21,177 bases of DNA from an uncultured Eubacteriales bacterium (GCA_934447715.1 CAKSER010000030.1:1-21177), one strand, 5' to 3'; positions 6,142 to 14,497 are shown, counted from the stretch's first letter. Program-made: numbers and translations. The notes: generated by a model not told the origin, from the sequence alone.

Positions 6142-8226
6142 TTACGTTCTCTTTTCGTTATTACTTTTACTTTTTTTACTGATTTTGCTGTTGCTTTTGC
6201 TTTCATTTCTGCTGTGCGGCTTGTTACTTTTCGGCTTGCTTTGTGCCCAGCCGTCTTTTTTCTTTTTTTGCGGCTTTTTAGCTGCATCAGCCCCCATTGA
6301 CTGTGCCTTTGTCAATTTTTTACCGTCGGGTTTTCTCTTTTTGTCCTGCCTGTTCAGATTCTGTTTGTTTGAATTCTGCCTTGACGAGCCTTGCTTTTCA
6401 TTTGCCCCCGACAGCCTTCTTTCGCTGTATTTCGGTCTTACAAGGCACTCCTTGCCGAAGCCGATAAGCTCTTCCCTGCCGCATTTTTTAAGCGCTTCTC
6501 TGATTATGTCCGCGTTTTCCCTGCGGTAGAACTGCAAAAGCGCTCTCTGCATTCTCTTGTCTTTGGGATCGGTCGGAACATATACATTCTTTCCGGTAAG
6601 CGGATCGATTCCGGTATAGAACATAACCGTCGAGACAGTTCCGGGTGTCGGGTAAAAGTCCTGCACCTGCTCCGGATTGCAGCCGATTTTCTTAAGATAC
6701 AGCGCAAGCTCGACAGCATCGTTAAGCGTGCTTCCCGGGTGGCTGGACATGAGATACGGAACAAGAAACTGCTCTTTGTTAAATTCCTTTGACAAAGCAA
6801 AAAACTTTGCTCTGAATCTGTCGTATACATCAACAGACGGCTTGCCCATCAGAGCAAGGACACCGTCGCAGATATGCTCCGGAGCCACCTTAAGCTGTCC
6901 GCTTACATGATCTCTTACAAGCTTTCGAAAGAAGCTGTCGTCCTTATCTGCAAGCATATAGTCAAACCGGATTCCGGATCTGATAAACACCTTTTTGACC
7001 TTCGTAAGCGCTTCGACCTGCTTTAAAAGCTCGATATACTCTGTGTGATCGGCAATCAGGTTCTTGCAGGGCTTCGGGAAAAGGCATCTTTTTTCTGTAC
7101 AGACGCCGTATTTGAGCTGCTTTTCACAGGCAGGCTGTCTGAAGTTTGCAGTCGGACCTCCGACATCGTGAATATATCCCTTGAATCCGTCAAGCTGTGT
7201 GATCTTTCTTGCTTCCTCAACGACAGAGTCAATGCTTCTCGATCTTACCGATCTTCCCTGATGGAAGGTAAGTGCGCAGAAATTGCAGCCTCCGAAGCAT
7301 CCACGGTTGTGAGTTACCGAGAATCTGACCTCCTCGATTGCCGGAATTCCGCCCTCCTTTTCATAGATCGGGTGATAATTTCTCATATAAGGAAGAGCAT
7401 AAACTCTGTCAAGCTCTTCTCTTTCGAGCGGCGGCATCGGAGGATTCTGAACAAGCAGCTTATCGTCATAAATCTCTGTTATTGCCTTGCCGTTGATTGA
7501 ATCCTGCTGCTTATACTGAACTCCGAACGCCTCGGCATAAAGACGCTTGTCCTGCTTTAGATCATCATAATTCCATCCGCCGACCGAGTCAAAGAAAAGC
7601 TCGCTGTCCTTTGAGGCAAGATAAACCGTTCCGCGTACATCCCTGATCTTTTTTACCGGGACTCCCTTGTCAAGAAGAATTGCTATTCTCTTGATTATAT
7701 TTTCGCCCATGCCGTATGTAAGAATGTCGGCACCGGAGTCGACGAGAATACTTCTTCTCACCTTGTTGTCCCAGTAGTCATAGTGCGCAAAGCGCCTAAG
7801 CGAGGCTTCAAGCCCTCCGATTATAAGCGGAATATCGCCGTATGCCTCTCTTACGCGGTTGCAGTAGACTATAAGCGCCCTGTCCGGACGCAGACCGATT
7901 TTGCCGGCAGGGGAATAATAATCGTAATCTCTTCTCTTTTTCGAGACGGTATAGTGCGCAACCATCGAGTCGATATTTCCGGAGGCTACAAGAAAACCGA
8001 GTCTCGGCTTTCCGAATTCCTTAAACGGCTCGCAGCTTCTCCAGTCGGGCTGCGCGAGAATTGCCACCCGAAAGCCCTCCGCTTCGAGAACTCTTGAAAT
8101 GATTGCTACGCCAAAGGACGGGTGATCCACATAGGCATCACCCGTTACATAAACAAAATCCGGTCTGTCCCAACCGAGCTTATCCATTTCCTCCCGGTTT
8201 ATCGGCAAATATCCGTGTTCATTCAT
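6142..8226 (-). CDS. ygiQ: YgiQ family radical SAM protein (UPF0313)
   Basis: A 694-residue protein whose beginning (LPINREEMDKLGWDRPDFVYVTGDAYVDHPSFG) is the hallmark of the YgiQ/UPF0313 family. The radical SAM cluster motif is RGCFGGCNFC, with Cys310, Cys314 and Cys317 binding the [4Fe-4S] cluster that cleaves S-adenosylmethionine. Other family blocks are IIGGLEASLRRFAHYDYW (135-152), VAPEH and the FYPTPGTVSTVMFYTG segment. The family's substrate is not established. About 95 residues at the C-terminus form a low-complexity tail very rich in Lys, Asn, Ser and Gln that may bind RNA or the ribosome (inference). ATG at 8226 has AAGGA 6 nt upstream. The gene follows infB with a 79-nt gap and no terminator, so it is probably read from the nusA-infB operon. 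Confidence 0.93.
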   Translation of the reverse strand: MNEHGYLPINREEMDKLGWDRPDFVYVTGDAYVDHPSFGVAIISRVLEAEGFRVAILAQPDWRSCEPFKEFGKPRLGFLVASGNIDSMVAHYTVSKKRRDYDYYSPAGKIGLRPDRALIVYCNRVREAYGDIPLIIGGLEASLRRFAHYDYWDNKVRRSILVDSGADILTYGMGENIIKRIAILLDKGVPVKKIRDVRGTVYLASKDSELFFDSVGGWNYDDLKQDKRLYAEAFGVQYKQQDSINGKAITEIYDDKLLVQNPPMPPLEREELDRVYALPYMRNYHPIYEKEGGIPAIEEVRFSVTHNRGCFGGCNFCALTFHQGRSVRSRSIDSVVEEARKITQLDGFKGYIHDVGGPTANFRQPACEKQLKYGVCTEKRCLFPKPCKNLIADHTEYIELLKQVEALTKVKKVFIRSGIRFDYMLADKDDSFFRKLVRDHVSGQLKVAPEHICDGVLALMGKPSVDVYDRFRAKFFALSKEFNKEQFLVPYLMSSHPGSTLNDAVELALYLKKIGCNPEQVQDFYPTPGTVSTVMFYTGIDPLTGKNVYVPTDPKDKRMQRALLQFYRRENADIIREALKKCGREELIGFGKECLVRPKYSERRLSGANEKQGSSRQNSNKQNLNRQDKKRKPDGKKLTKAQSMGADAAKKPQKKKKDGWAQSKPKSNKPHSRNESKSNSKISKKSKSNNEKRT

Positions 8227-8305
8227 GACATATCCTTCGGCTTAATAATCGCTTACAGCTTAATACTGGTTCTTTTGTAATACGTTAGCTTTGATCGGTC
8301 TTTGA

Positions 8306-10903
8306 TCAGTCTCTTGTGTCAACGACATTGTCGAATGCCTCAAAGATATCTCCCTCTTTGATATCGTTGAACTTTTCAAGTCCGACACCGCATTCATAGC
8401 CCTGCTGTACTTCTTTTACATCGTCCTTGAAGCGGCGCAGCGAACCGATCTTATCCTCGTATACGACGATACCGTCTCTTACTACGCGGATCTGGCTGTT
8501 TCTTGTGATCTTACCGTCCTGAACATAGCATCCGGCAATTGTTCCGACACTTGAAACCTTGATCGTCTGCCTTACCTCTGCATGACCGAGAATAACCTCC
8601 TTGTACTTCGGCGCAAGCATTCCCTTGATTGCAGCCTCGATCTCCTCGATGCACTCGTAGATAATTCTGTAGGTTCGAATCTCTACACCCTGTCTTTCCG
8701 CCGTATCCATTGCGTTCTTGTCAGGTCTTACGCTGAAGCCGACAATAATCGCGTTCGATGCGGAAGCGAGCATAACATCGCCCTCGGTAATTCCGCCGAC
8801 TGCAGAATGAATGATCTTTACCTTAACCTCGTCGTTCGAAAGCTTCTCAAGCGACTGCTTTACAGCCTCAACCGATCCGCCGACATCAGCCTTTACGACA
8901 ATGTTAAGCTCCTTGACACCGTCGGAAATCTGTGCAAACAGATCGTCAAGACTTGCTTTGGAGGTAACATTGAGCTCTTTTTCTCTCTTTGCGGTGCGTC
9001 TCTGATCGGCAAGCTCTCTTGCCATCTTCTCGTCCTCAACCGCATTGAATTCGTCTCCTGCCTCCGGAACATCCGAAAGGCCTATAATCTCAACCGGGAC
9101 AGACGGGCCTGCTGTCTTTACGATGTTGCCCTTGTCGTCCTTCATTGCTCTTACACGGCCGACCGATGTACCGGCAATGATTATATCGCCGCTCTTAAGG
9201 GTTCCGTTCTGGACAAGAACCGTTGCGACAGGTCCTCTTCCCTTATCGAGCTTTGCCTCAATAACAATACCCTTTGCTCTTCTGTTCGGATTTGCCTTAA
9301 GCTCCTTCATTTCGGCAATCATCAGAACGCTTTCAAGAAGCTTGTCGATATTCTTGCCGGTAAGTGCGGATACCGGAACGCAGATTACATCTCCGCCCCA
9401 TTCCTCCGGGATAAGGTCATATGTTGTAAGTCCCTGCTTTATCATCTCGGGATTTGCGCCCGGACGGTCCATCTTGTTGATTGCAACAACAATGTCAAGT
9501 CCGGCTGCCTTTGCGTGGTTGATCGCCTCGACTGTCTGCGGCATAATACCGTCGTCTGCTGCAACAACAAGGATCGCAATATCGGTAGCCTTGGCGCCTC
9601 TTGCTCTCATAGATGTAAATGCCTCATGTCCCGGGGTGTCAAGGAATGTAATATCCTGACCGTCGATCTTTACTGTATAGGCACCGATTGCCTGTGTAAT
9701 TCCTCCTGCCTCTCCGCTTGTAACGTTTGTATGGCGGATTGCATCGAGAAGCGAGGTTTTACCGTGGTCAACGTGACCCATTACAACAACGACAGGAGCT
9801 CTTGTAACAAGATCCTCCTCGGCATCCTCCTTTTCGTCAAACAGTCTGTCCTCGATTGTAACTGTAACCTCGTGAGTTACCTTTGCGCCGAGCTCGTCTG
9901 CGACAAGATATGCCGTATCATAATCGACAATCTGGTTTACGCTCGCCATGACACCGAGCATCATGAGTCTCTTAATGACCTCGGATGCCGTTACCTTAAG
10001 TCTCTGTGCAAGCTCTCCTACCGAAATTTCGTCCGGGATCGAAACCTGAAGCGGCTGCTTTCTTGCCTTTTCAAGCTCCTGCTTCTTTATCTTCTCCATT
10101 GCCAGACGCTCTCTTTCCTTTGCGTCGGTTCTGGGATTTCTGTTGTTCTGCTTTTTCAGCTTCTGCTTTTCCGGCGAATAGCTCTGATTTCTTGTCTCTG
10201 TTACAAAGGTATCGAGCTTCTCATCATATTTTGACAAATCTACATTTGTGGTACGGGTATCTACAACTCGAGTATTTACGGCCTGACGTCGAGTCTGACT
10301 TTCTGTGATGTGAACATTTGACTGATCACCAACCGGTACATTTCTCTGAAGCACCGTTCCGGTTCTTCCCTCCTGGGTTCTTACATTCTGCTGCTTCGAA
10401 TTGTTCTTTCTGTCCTTCAGAGCAGAGAAATCCGGTCTCTTGTCGAAGCGGTTTGCTTCCTTTGGCTGATTATATCTCTTCGGATCCTTGAACTGCGTTT
10501 TATTTGCAGCATTATCCTCCGCCTTTGCTGTCTTTTCAGCTTCGTGATCAGGTTTGCTTTCCCGCTCCTTGCCGGCAGCCTTAGCTTCCGGATTTTTGTC
10601 AGCCTGCGCCTCCTGCTTTTCTTTGCTGATTTCTTCAGCCTTAATAGAAGCAAGCGCAGCCTTCTCCTCCTCGGAATACTCGGCATAGATCTTTGCTTTG
10701 CCGTTTAGATAATCGTCAAAGTTTACAACCTGCTTTCCCTCGGTTATGACATTCATAATGACATTGAATTCATCCGGGGTGACGCAGGAGGAGTGCTTCC
10801 TGTCCGGCATGCCGTTTGCGGCAAACAGATCAAGAAGATCCTTGCTCTTCATGTCAAGATCCTTTGCAAATGAACTGATTTTGTACTTCTTTGTTTCTAC
10901 CAT
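8306..10903 (-). CDS. infB: Translation initiation factor IF-2
   Basis: An 865-residue GTPase that brings fMet-tRNA to the 30S subunit and promotes subunit joining. ATG at 10903 is chosen over the longer reading frame because GGAGG sits 8 nt upstream and the IF2-N helix starts there (MVETKKYKISSFAKDLDM). Residues 1 to about 50 form one IF2-N domain. About 75-280 is a charged, disordered linker rich in Lys, Arg, Gln and Asn, and a second IF2-N lies at about 288-338. The G domain has G1 GHVDHGKT 376-383, G3 DTPGHE 422-427 and G4 NKMD 476-479. The C-terminal part holds the EF-Tu-like domain II and the IF-2 C1/C2 domains, ending GDIFEAFDNV. It is the last typical member of the rimP-nusA operon; rbfA does not follow. 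Confidence 0.98.
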   Translation of the reverse strand: MVETKKYKISSFAKDLDMKSKDLLDLFAANGMPDRKHSSCVTPDEFNVIMNVITEGKQVVNFDDYLNGKAKIYAEYSEEEKAALASIKAEEISKEKQEAQADKNPEAKAAGKERESKPDHEAEKTAKAEDNAANKTQFKDPKRYNQPKEANRFDKRPDFSALKDRKNNSKQQNVRTQEGRTGTVLQRNVPVGDQSNVHITESQTRRQAVNTRVVDTRTTNVDLSKYDEKLDTFVTETRNQSYSPEKQKLKKQNNRNPRTDAKERERLAMEKIKKQELEKARKQPLQVSIPDEISVGELAQRLKVTASEVIKRLMMLGVMASVNQIVDYDTAYLVADELGAKVTHEVTVTIEDRLFDEKEDAEEDLVTRAPVVVVMGHVDHGKTSLLDAIRHTNVTSGEAGGITQAIGAYTVKIDGQDITFLDTPGHEAFTSMRARGAKATDIAILVVAADDGIMPQTVEAINHAKAAGLDIVVAINKMDRPGANPEMIKQGLTTYDLIPEEWGGDVICVPVSALTGKNIDKLLESVLMIAEMKELKANPNRRAKGIVIEAKLDKGRGPVATVLVQNGTLKSGDIIIAGTSVGRVRAMKDDKGNIVKTAGPSVPVEIIGLSDVPEAGDEFNAVEDEKMARELADQRRTAKREKELNVTSKASLDDLFAQISDGVKELNIVVKADVGGSVEAVKQSLEKLSNDEVKVKIIHSAVGGITEGDVMLASASNAIIVGFSVRPDKNAMDTAERQGVEIRTYRIIYECIEEIEAAIKGMLAPKYKEVILGHAEVRQTIKVSSVGTIAGCYVQDGKITRNSQIRVVRDGIVVYEDKIGSLRRFKDDVKEVQQGYECGVGLEKFNDIKEGDIFEAFDNVVDTRD

Positions 10904-10947
10904 ATAATGTACCTCCAACCCCGACAGCGCCGTATCTGCCGAATTTG

Positions 10948-11331
10948 TCAATTGTTGATTATTTTACGTATCGCTTTGACAAAGCCTGCATCAAATATCG
11001 CAACAGACGACACCGATGCACCTTTACCCATTTTCAGAGCAAGCTCGTTTGAGCCTATCTGCATCCTATAGCATTCTACATTATAGTATTTACAGGAATT
11101 AATTATTCTTTTATCGGTATTTGCCGAATTATCCGACGCGCAAAGGACCACTCCGAATGCCTTTTTCTCCGGATTGCCGTGCTTCCTTACGGAATTAAGC
11201 ACCTGCTCCGTACAAAGCTCAAGCCTTCTCGCTCTCATCGCAAAGCCGAGTATCGAAAGCGCCTTGTTCGTTTTTTCGGCGTCAAGCTCCGGGATGCTCT
11301 GCGCTTCTGCATCACTTTTTGTCCGATTCAT
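10948..11331 (-). CDS. ylxQ: L7Ae/L30e-family RNA-binding protein YlxQ
   Basis: A 127-residue protein of the L7Ae fold (KALSILGFAMRARRLELCTEQVLNSVRKH, then FGVVLCASDNSANTDKRIINSCKYYNVE), the YlxQ type found between rnpM and infB in Bacillota. The family binds kink-turn or related RNA, and the cellular target is not settled. The ATG at 11331 lies inside the end of rnpM (20-nt overlap) with GAGG 9 nt upstream, so translation is coupled. About 20 residues precede the fold. It ends 44 nt before the infB start. Confidence 0.93.
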   Translation of the reverse strand: MNRTKSDAEAQSIPELDAEKTNKALSILGFAMRARRLELCTEQVLNSVRKHGNPEKKAFGVVLCASDNSANTDKRIINSCKYYNVECYRMQIGSNELALKMGKGASVSSVAIFDAGFVKAIRKIINN

Positions 11332-11626
11332 CAGATATCACCTCGCCCGAGGCCTTTGAAAGCTCCTTTTCGAGCCTTTCGTAAACCGAACCGTCAATTG
11401 TCGAATTCAAATTTTTTTCAAGCCTCTTGGTCTTTTTTGCAGCCTCAAGGCACGAAAGGCTTTTGCAGATATACGCGCCTCTTCCCGCCGCTTTTCCTAT
11501 CGGATCAAGCGAAATTTCCCCCTCGGGAGATCTTACGACCCGGACAAGCTCCTTTTTCGGCTTCGAAATGCCGCAACCGACGCATTTGCGCTCCGGAAGC
11601 TTTTTTTCCTTTTGCTGCTTCTGCAT
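11312..11626 (-). CDS. rnpM: RNase P modulator RnpM (YlxR, DUF448)
   Basis: A 104-residue YlxR-family protein with the typical start PERKCVGCG, then LVRVV and the GKAAGRGAYIC block, a basic RNA-binding surface. YlxR in B. subtilis has been described as a modulator of RNase P. The ATG at 11626 is 1 nt past the nusA stop. A TTG five codons further up (11641), inside nusA, is the alternative; it lacks a well-spaced ribosome site. The tail from about residue 65 is charged and probably helical. The gene overlaps ylxQ by 20 nt, so nusA, rnpM and ylxQ are tightly coupled. Confidence 0.94.
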   Translation of the reverse strand: MQKQQKEKKLPERKCVGCGISKPKKELVRVVRSPEGEISLDPIGKAAGRGAYICKSLSCLEAAKKTKRLEKNLNSTIDGSVYERLEKELSKASGEVISDESDKK

Positions 11627-11627
11627 C

Positions 11628-12662
11628 TTATTCGTTTCCAACCTTAATATCTATCTTATATCCTGTCAGCTTTGCCGCAAGACGGGCATTCTGACCCTCT
11701 TTTCCGATTGCAAGCGAAAGCTGATCCTCGTCAACATACGCGCGGCAGACTCTGTCCTCTTCGACTACTACCTTGTTTACCTGTGCGGGAGAAAGAGCAG
11801 CCGCAATATACTCTGCAGGATCCTCGCTGTATTTAATGACGTCGATCTTCTCTCCGTTGAGCTCCTTCGAAATGCTTCCGATTCTCATGCTTCTGTTGCC
11901 GATGCAGGATCCGATAGGATCAATGCTTTCGTCTCTCGACATTACGGCAACCTTGCTTCTCGAGCCTGCCTCTCTCGTCACTCCCATGATAACAACCGTG
12001 CCGTCCTGAATTTCCGGAACCTCAAGCTCGAACAGTCTCTTTACAAGTCCGGGATGCGATCTTGAAAGCGAAACGAGCGGACCTCTTGTTGTTTCCTTCT
12101 TTGCCTCAACGACATAGGTCTTGATGTGAGAGCCCTCTATATATTCCTCGCCCGGAATCTGCTCAGACTTTAACAGCGTTGCAATGCTTGTTCCTGTGTC
12201 GACCGTAACATTTCCGGTCTCCTTGTCGACCTTAAGGACTGTTGCGGAAATGATTTCTTCCTTTTTGCTGTCATACTCCTTGATGAGCATTCCTCTCTCG
12301 GCTTCTCTTAAGCCCTGAATAATAACCTGCTTACCGGTCTGGGCGCTTAAACGTCCGAAGTTCTTCGGCTGGATTTCAATCTCGCAAACGCCGCCGATTT
12401 CGCTCTTCTTCGACACCTTTTTTGCATCCTGAAGAGAAATCTGTGTTGTCGGATCCTCTACCGTCTCAACGATGTCCTTCTGCTGATAAACCTTGACATC
12501 CTTTTTTGCAAAGTCGATTGCAACCCTCACATTGCTGTTTCCGCCGTTGTCTCTCTTATAAGCGGAAAGGAGCGCCGCCTCAACTCTTTCAATCAAATAT
12601 TCCTTGGGAATTCCGTTCTTTTTCTCGAGAAGCTCGAGAGCTGTGAAAAATTCGGTGTTCAT
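11628..12662 (-). CDS. nusA: Transcription termination/antitermination factor NusA
   Basis: A 344-residue NusA of the short Gram-positive form with no C-terminal acidic repeats. It binds RNA polymerase, promotes pausing and intrinsic termination, and takes part in antitermination. Residues 1 to about 125 are the polymerase-binding N-domain (MNTEFFTALELLEKKNGI; RQxE-like LREAERG at 118-124). An S1 domain covers about 135-200 and two KH domains about 225-340. KH2 has a normal loop, GKEG at 320-323. KH1 reads GNRS at 255-258 where the family has GxxG, confirmed in the raw codons GGC AAC AGA AGC; this may weaken RNA contact. ATG at 12662 follows a GGTAGG-rich site. A terminator-like hairpin separates it from rimP. 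Confidence 0.97.
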   Translation of the reverse strand: MNTEFFTALELLEKKNGIPKEYLIERVEAALLSAYKRDNGGNSNVRVAIDFAKKDVKVYQQKDIVETVEDPTTQISLQDAKKVSKKSEIGGVCEIEIQPKNFGRLSAQTGKQVIIQGLREAERGMLIKEYDSKKEEIISATVLKVDKETGNVTVDTGTSIATLLKSEQIPGEEYIEGSHIKTYVVEAKKETTRGPLVSLSRSHPGLVKRLFELEVPEIQDGTVVIMGVTREAGSRSKVAVMSRDESIDPIGSCIGNRSMRIGSISKELNGEKIDVIKYSEDPAEYIAAALSPAQVNKVVVEEDRVCRAYVDEDQLSLAIGKEGQNARLAAKLTGYKIDIKVGNE

Positions 12663-12735
12663 TATAATAATACCTACCCTATTCTGTCTACCTTAATATT
12701 TAGCATATCCTGCATTGATACTTAGAATTGAAATT

Positions 12736-12764
12736 CGAAAAAAGTCTGCCGATAAAACCCGGCA
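12736..12764 (-). terminator. Terminator-like hairpin between rimP and nusA
   Basis: Directly after the rimP stop the minus strand has TGCCGG, loop GTTTTA, TCGGCA (12764-12747; 6 bp including one G-U), then GACTTTTTT (12746-12738). The stem is short but the U-run is good. It would act as a partial terminator or attenuator inside the operon, ahead of nusA; a 3'-end stabilising role is the alternative. Confidence 0.5.
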
Positions 12765-13214
12765 TCAGAAGTCAAAATGCGCATTTATTTTTGCTGCCTT
12801 ATCCATAGTGAAGCTTTTACCTGCAACGGTAAGCGTTCCGGTCTGCTCGTCAAAGTCCTCAAGCACTCCGCAAAACGACTTTTGACCGTCTATTGCCGCA
12901 TATAGCTTTACATCGACCTTTTCTCCGACATAGGACTTGATGTGCCACGGCTTTGTAAGCGCTCTTTCAACCCCCGGGGATGTCACCTCGAGATAATACG
13001 CATCCTCAATCGGATCCGCTTCGTCCAAAATCGGGTCGATTGCACGGTGCACTCTCTCGCAGTCGTCGATTGTAACTCCGTTTTCCTTGTCGATCGTAAC
13101 GCGAAGAATTTTTCTTGCGCCCTCTCTTACAAATTCGACGTCCCAAAGCAGACATTCGTTTTCGTTCACTACAGGAGTAATCAGCTCTGTAACTGCTGCT
13201 GTCACATTCTTCAT
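12765..13214 (-). CDS. rimP: Ribosome maturation factor RimP
   Basis: A 149-residue protein required for maturation of the 30S subunit. Family blocks are LLWDVEFVREGARKILRVTID (22-42), VTIDDCERVHRAIDPILDE (47-65) and YYLEVTSPGVERALTKPWH (74-92), followed by a small SH3-like C-terminal domain. Length is typical. ATG at 13214 has AAGGAG upstream with a rather long 13-nt spacer made mostly of U. It is the first gene of the nusA-infB operon, behind a recognisable promoter and a leader hairpin. Confidence 0.96.
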   Translation of the reverse strand: MKNVTAAVTELITPVVNENECLLWDVEFVREGARKILRVTIDKENGVTIDDCERVHRAIDPILDEADPIEDAYYLEVTSPGVERALTKPWHIKSYVGEKVDVKLYAAIDGQKSFCGVLEDFDEQTGTLTVAGKSFTMDKAAKINAHFDF

Positions 13215-13233
13215 AAAAAAGAATTATCTCCTT

Positions 13234-13267
13234 ACAAAACTTAAAGAGCAGGCGAACCTACTCTTTA
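13234..13267 (-). promoter_or_regulatory. Terminator-like hairpin in the rimP-nusA leader
   Basis: Between the promoter and rimP the minus strand forms an 11-bp stem, TAAAGAGTAGG / CCTGCTCTTTA with a TTCG loop (13267-13242; one U-G pair), followed by AGTTTTGT. The short, interrupted U-run is the kind described for NusA-dependent terminators. The ribosome site AAGGAG (13233-13228) starts 8 nt after the stem. This is a likely site of autogenous control of the operon by NusA (inference). Confidence 0.6.
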
Positions 13268-13290
13268 GCTTAACTCTATTAACTATCTGC

Positions 13291-13319
13291 AGTATAACAT
13301 ACCTTTTACCAAATTGCAA
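13291..13319 (-). promoter_or_regulatory. Promoter of the rimP-nusA-infB operon
   Basis: Minus strand TTGCAA (13319-13314), 17-nt spacer, TATACT (13296-13291) with TG two bases before the -10 box. Matches are 5/6 at -10 and 4/6 at -35. The start would be near 13284, about 70 nt before rimP, leaving room for the leader hairpin. Confidence 0.7.
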
Positions 13320-13329
13320 TAGCTTTTTC

Positions 13330-13362
13330 AAAAAATTCCGCAGAAAACCGCTTTTTTCTTGC
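13330..13362 (-). terminator. Probable terminator after the foldase gene
   Basis: The minus strand has GCAAGAAAA / TTTTCTGC (13362-13354 and 13347-13340; 8 bp with one bulged A), then GGAATTTTTT (13339-13330). It lies about 30 nt past the foldase stop and just upstream of the rimP promoter, which is where the pth-mfd transcript should end. The stem is AT-rich, hence moderate confidence. Confidence 0.45.
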
Positions 13363-13393
13363 ATTATCTTTAAGTTATCGTAAATTAAAAGAA

Positions 13394-14497
13394 TCAGTAT
13401 GCGTAATACGGATTGGATTGTACCGTGCTCAGCTTGTATTTTGCGGTTATATCCTTGTTTACCGTGACATTTTCGATGCATTTATCAAGCTTCTCTCTTA
13501 AAAGATCGGATGCAAGATTGTGCTCTATATCAGAAATCTGGTTTGTGTCTGTGGTTGTAAGCTTACTGAATTCGGTAAGCTCCTCCTTTTTTACAATAAA
13601 GGTGCAGTATTCCTCATCAACTCTGAAAACATCTCCGACATTTGCCGCAAGTGCCTTTGTTGCAATCTCGCTTCCCCATACATCCGCTTCGGAAAGCGAA
13701 ACAAAGAATCCGTTCGGATATTTTTCGTCTGTCGGCTGATCGCTGTATTTCTTCATAAGCTCGATAAAGTCCTCGCCGTTTTTACACTTTTCATAGCACT
13801 CCTCGATCTTCTTCTTTATTTCCTCGGTTTCCTCTTTTGTCATTTCCTCCATTTTGGGCTTTCCGTCGGTATCGTAGACATAATTTCCGTCATCGTCGGT
13901 AATGAGCTTTGTCGTATAGAAAACTATGTACTGAATATGCGAATAGTTTTCTTCGTAATACTTGACGATCTGATCCGCGGTTACCTTTTCTGTTCCGTTG
14001 TCTCCGTAAAAATAATCGTCAACAGCCTCGTAAAGCGCCTGCCAGAGGTAGCACTGCTTAAGCCCGTCGATATTAAGACCGAACACCGAAAGCTCCGAGT
14101 TCATCTCCCCTCTTCCGCCGGCATAATCGATCTTTTCGCTTATATCGTTATTGATTTCGTCAACGGTATCCTTCGGAACCGACACCTTGTTGTCCTTTGC
14201 GAACTTCTGGCAGATAAGATAGTACATAATCTGCTTATTTACGATATCGGTAAAATAATCCTCTACCGTCACCCCGTCGCTGTATTCCTTTGTCCAGAAA
14301 TCGGCATCCTTTGCGTCGGAATAATTATTCATAATGTTACGCTTAAAGGTCGAAATCCAATAATTGTACATGTTTTCGTAAAGCTTGATTCCCTCATACT
14401 CCATAACGACCTCTCCCCGATTTGACGAACAGGAGGCAAGCGTAAGCGCCGTAAGCAGAAGGCAAAGAAGCGCAGAGATAATTCTTTTCACTTTCAT
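13394..14497 (-). CDS. PrsA/SurA-like lipoprotein foldase (peptidyl-prolyl isomerase)
   Basis: A 367-residue exported lipoprotein: basic start MKVKR, hydrophobic stretch 6-19, lipobox LASC with the lipidated cysteine at 23. Residues about 25-185 form a helical SurA-N-like chaperone region. About 190-310 resembles the parvulin rotamase domain (HIQYIVFYT, FIELMKKYSDQP, then GFFVSLSEADVWGSEIATKALAANVGDVFRV). It should help secreted proteins fold on the outer face of the membrane. An acidic insert rich in Asp/Lys/Glu (about 205-235) breaks the domain, so catalytic activity is not certain. ATG at 14497 is preceded by AAAGGA. It lies 53 nt after mfd with no terminator between, so it belongs to the pth-mfd transcript. 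Confidence 0.85.
   Translation of the reverse strand: MKVKRIISALLCLLLTALTLASCSSNRGEVVMEYEGIKLYENMYNYWISTFKRNIMNNYSDAKDADFWTKEYSDGVTVEDYFTDIVNKQIMYYLICQKFAKDNKVSVPKDTVDEINNDISEKIDYAGGRGEMNSELSVFGLNIDGLKQCYLWQALYEAVDDYFYGDNGTEKVTADQIVKYYEENYSHIQYIVFYTTKLITDDDGNYVYDTDGKPKMEEMTKEETEEIKKKIEECYEKCKNGEDFIELMKKYSDQPTDEKYPNGFFVSLSEADVWGSEIATKALAANVGDVFRVDEEYCTFIVKKEELTEFSKLTTTDTNQISDIEHNLASDLLREKLDKCIENVTVNKDITAKYKLSTVQSNPYYAY

Noticed and set aside
8582..10234. 550-codon open frame on the plus strand opposite infB
   Set aside because: It is exactly antisense to the IF-2 GTPase region, Cys/Leu/Asn-rich with no domain resemblance and no ribosome site. It is a shadow of codon bias in infB.
13520..14425. 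301-codon plus-strand frame opposite the foldase gene
   Set aside because: It is antisense to a gene with a clear lipobox and chaperone pattern; the hydrophobic content mirrors the acidic/lysine codons of the real gene.
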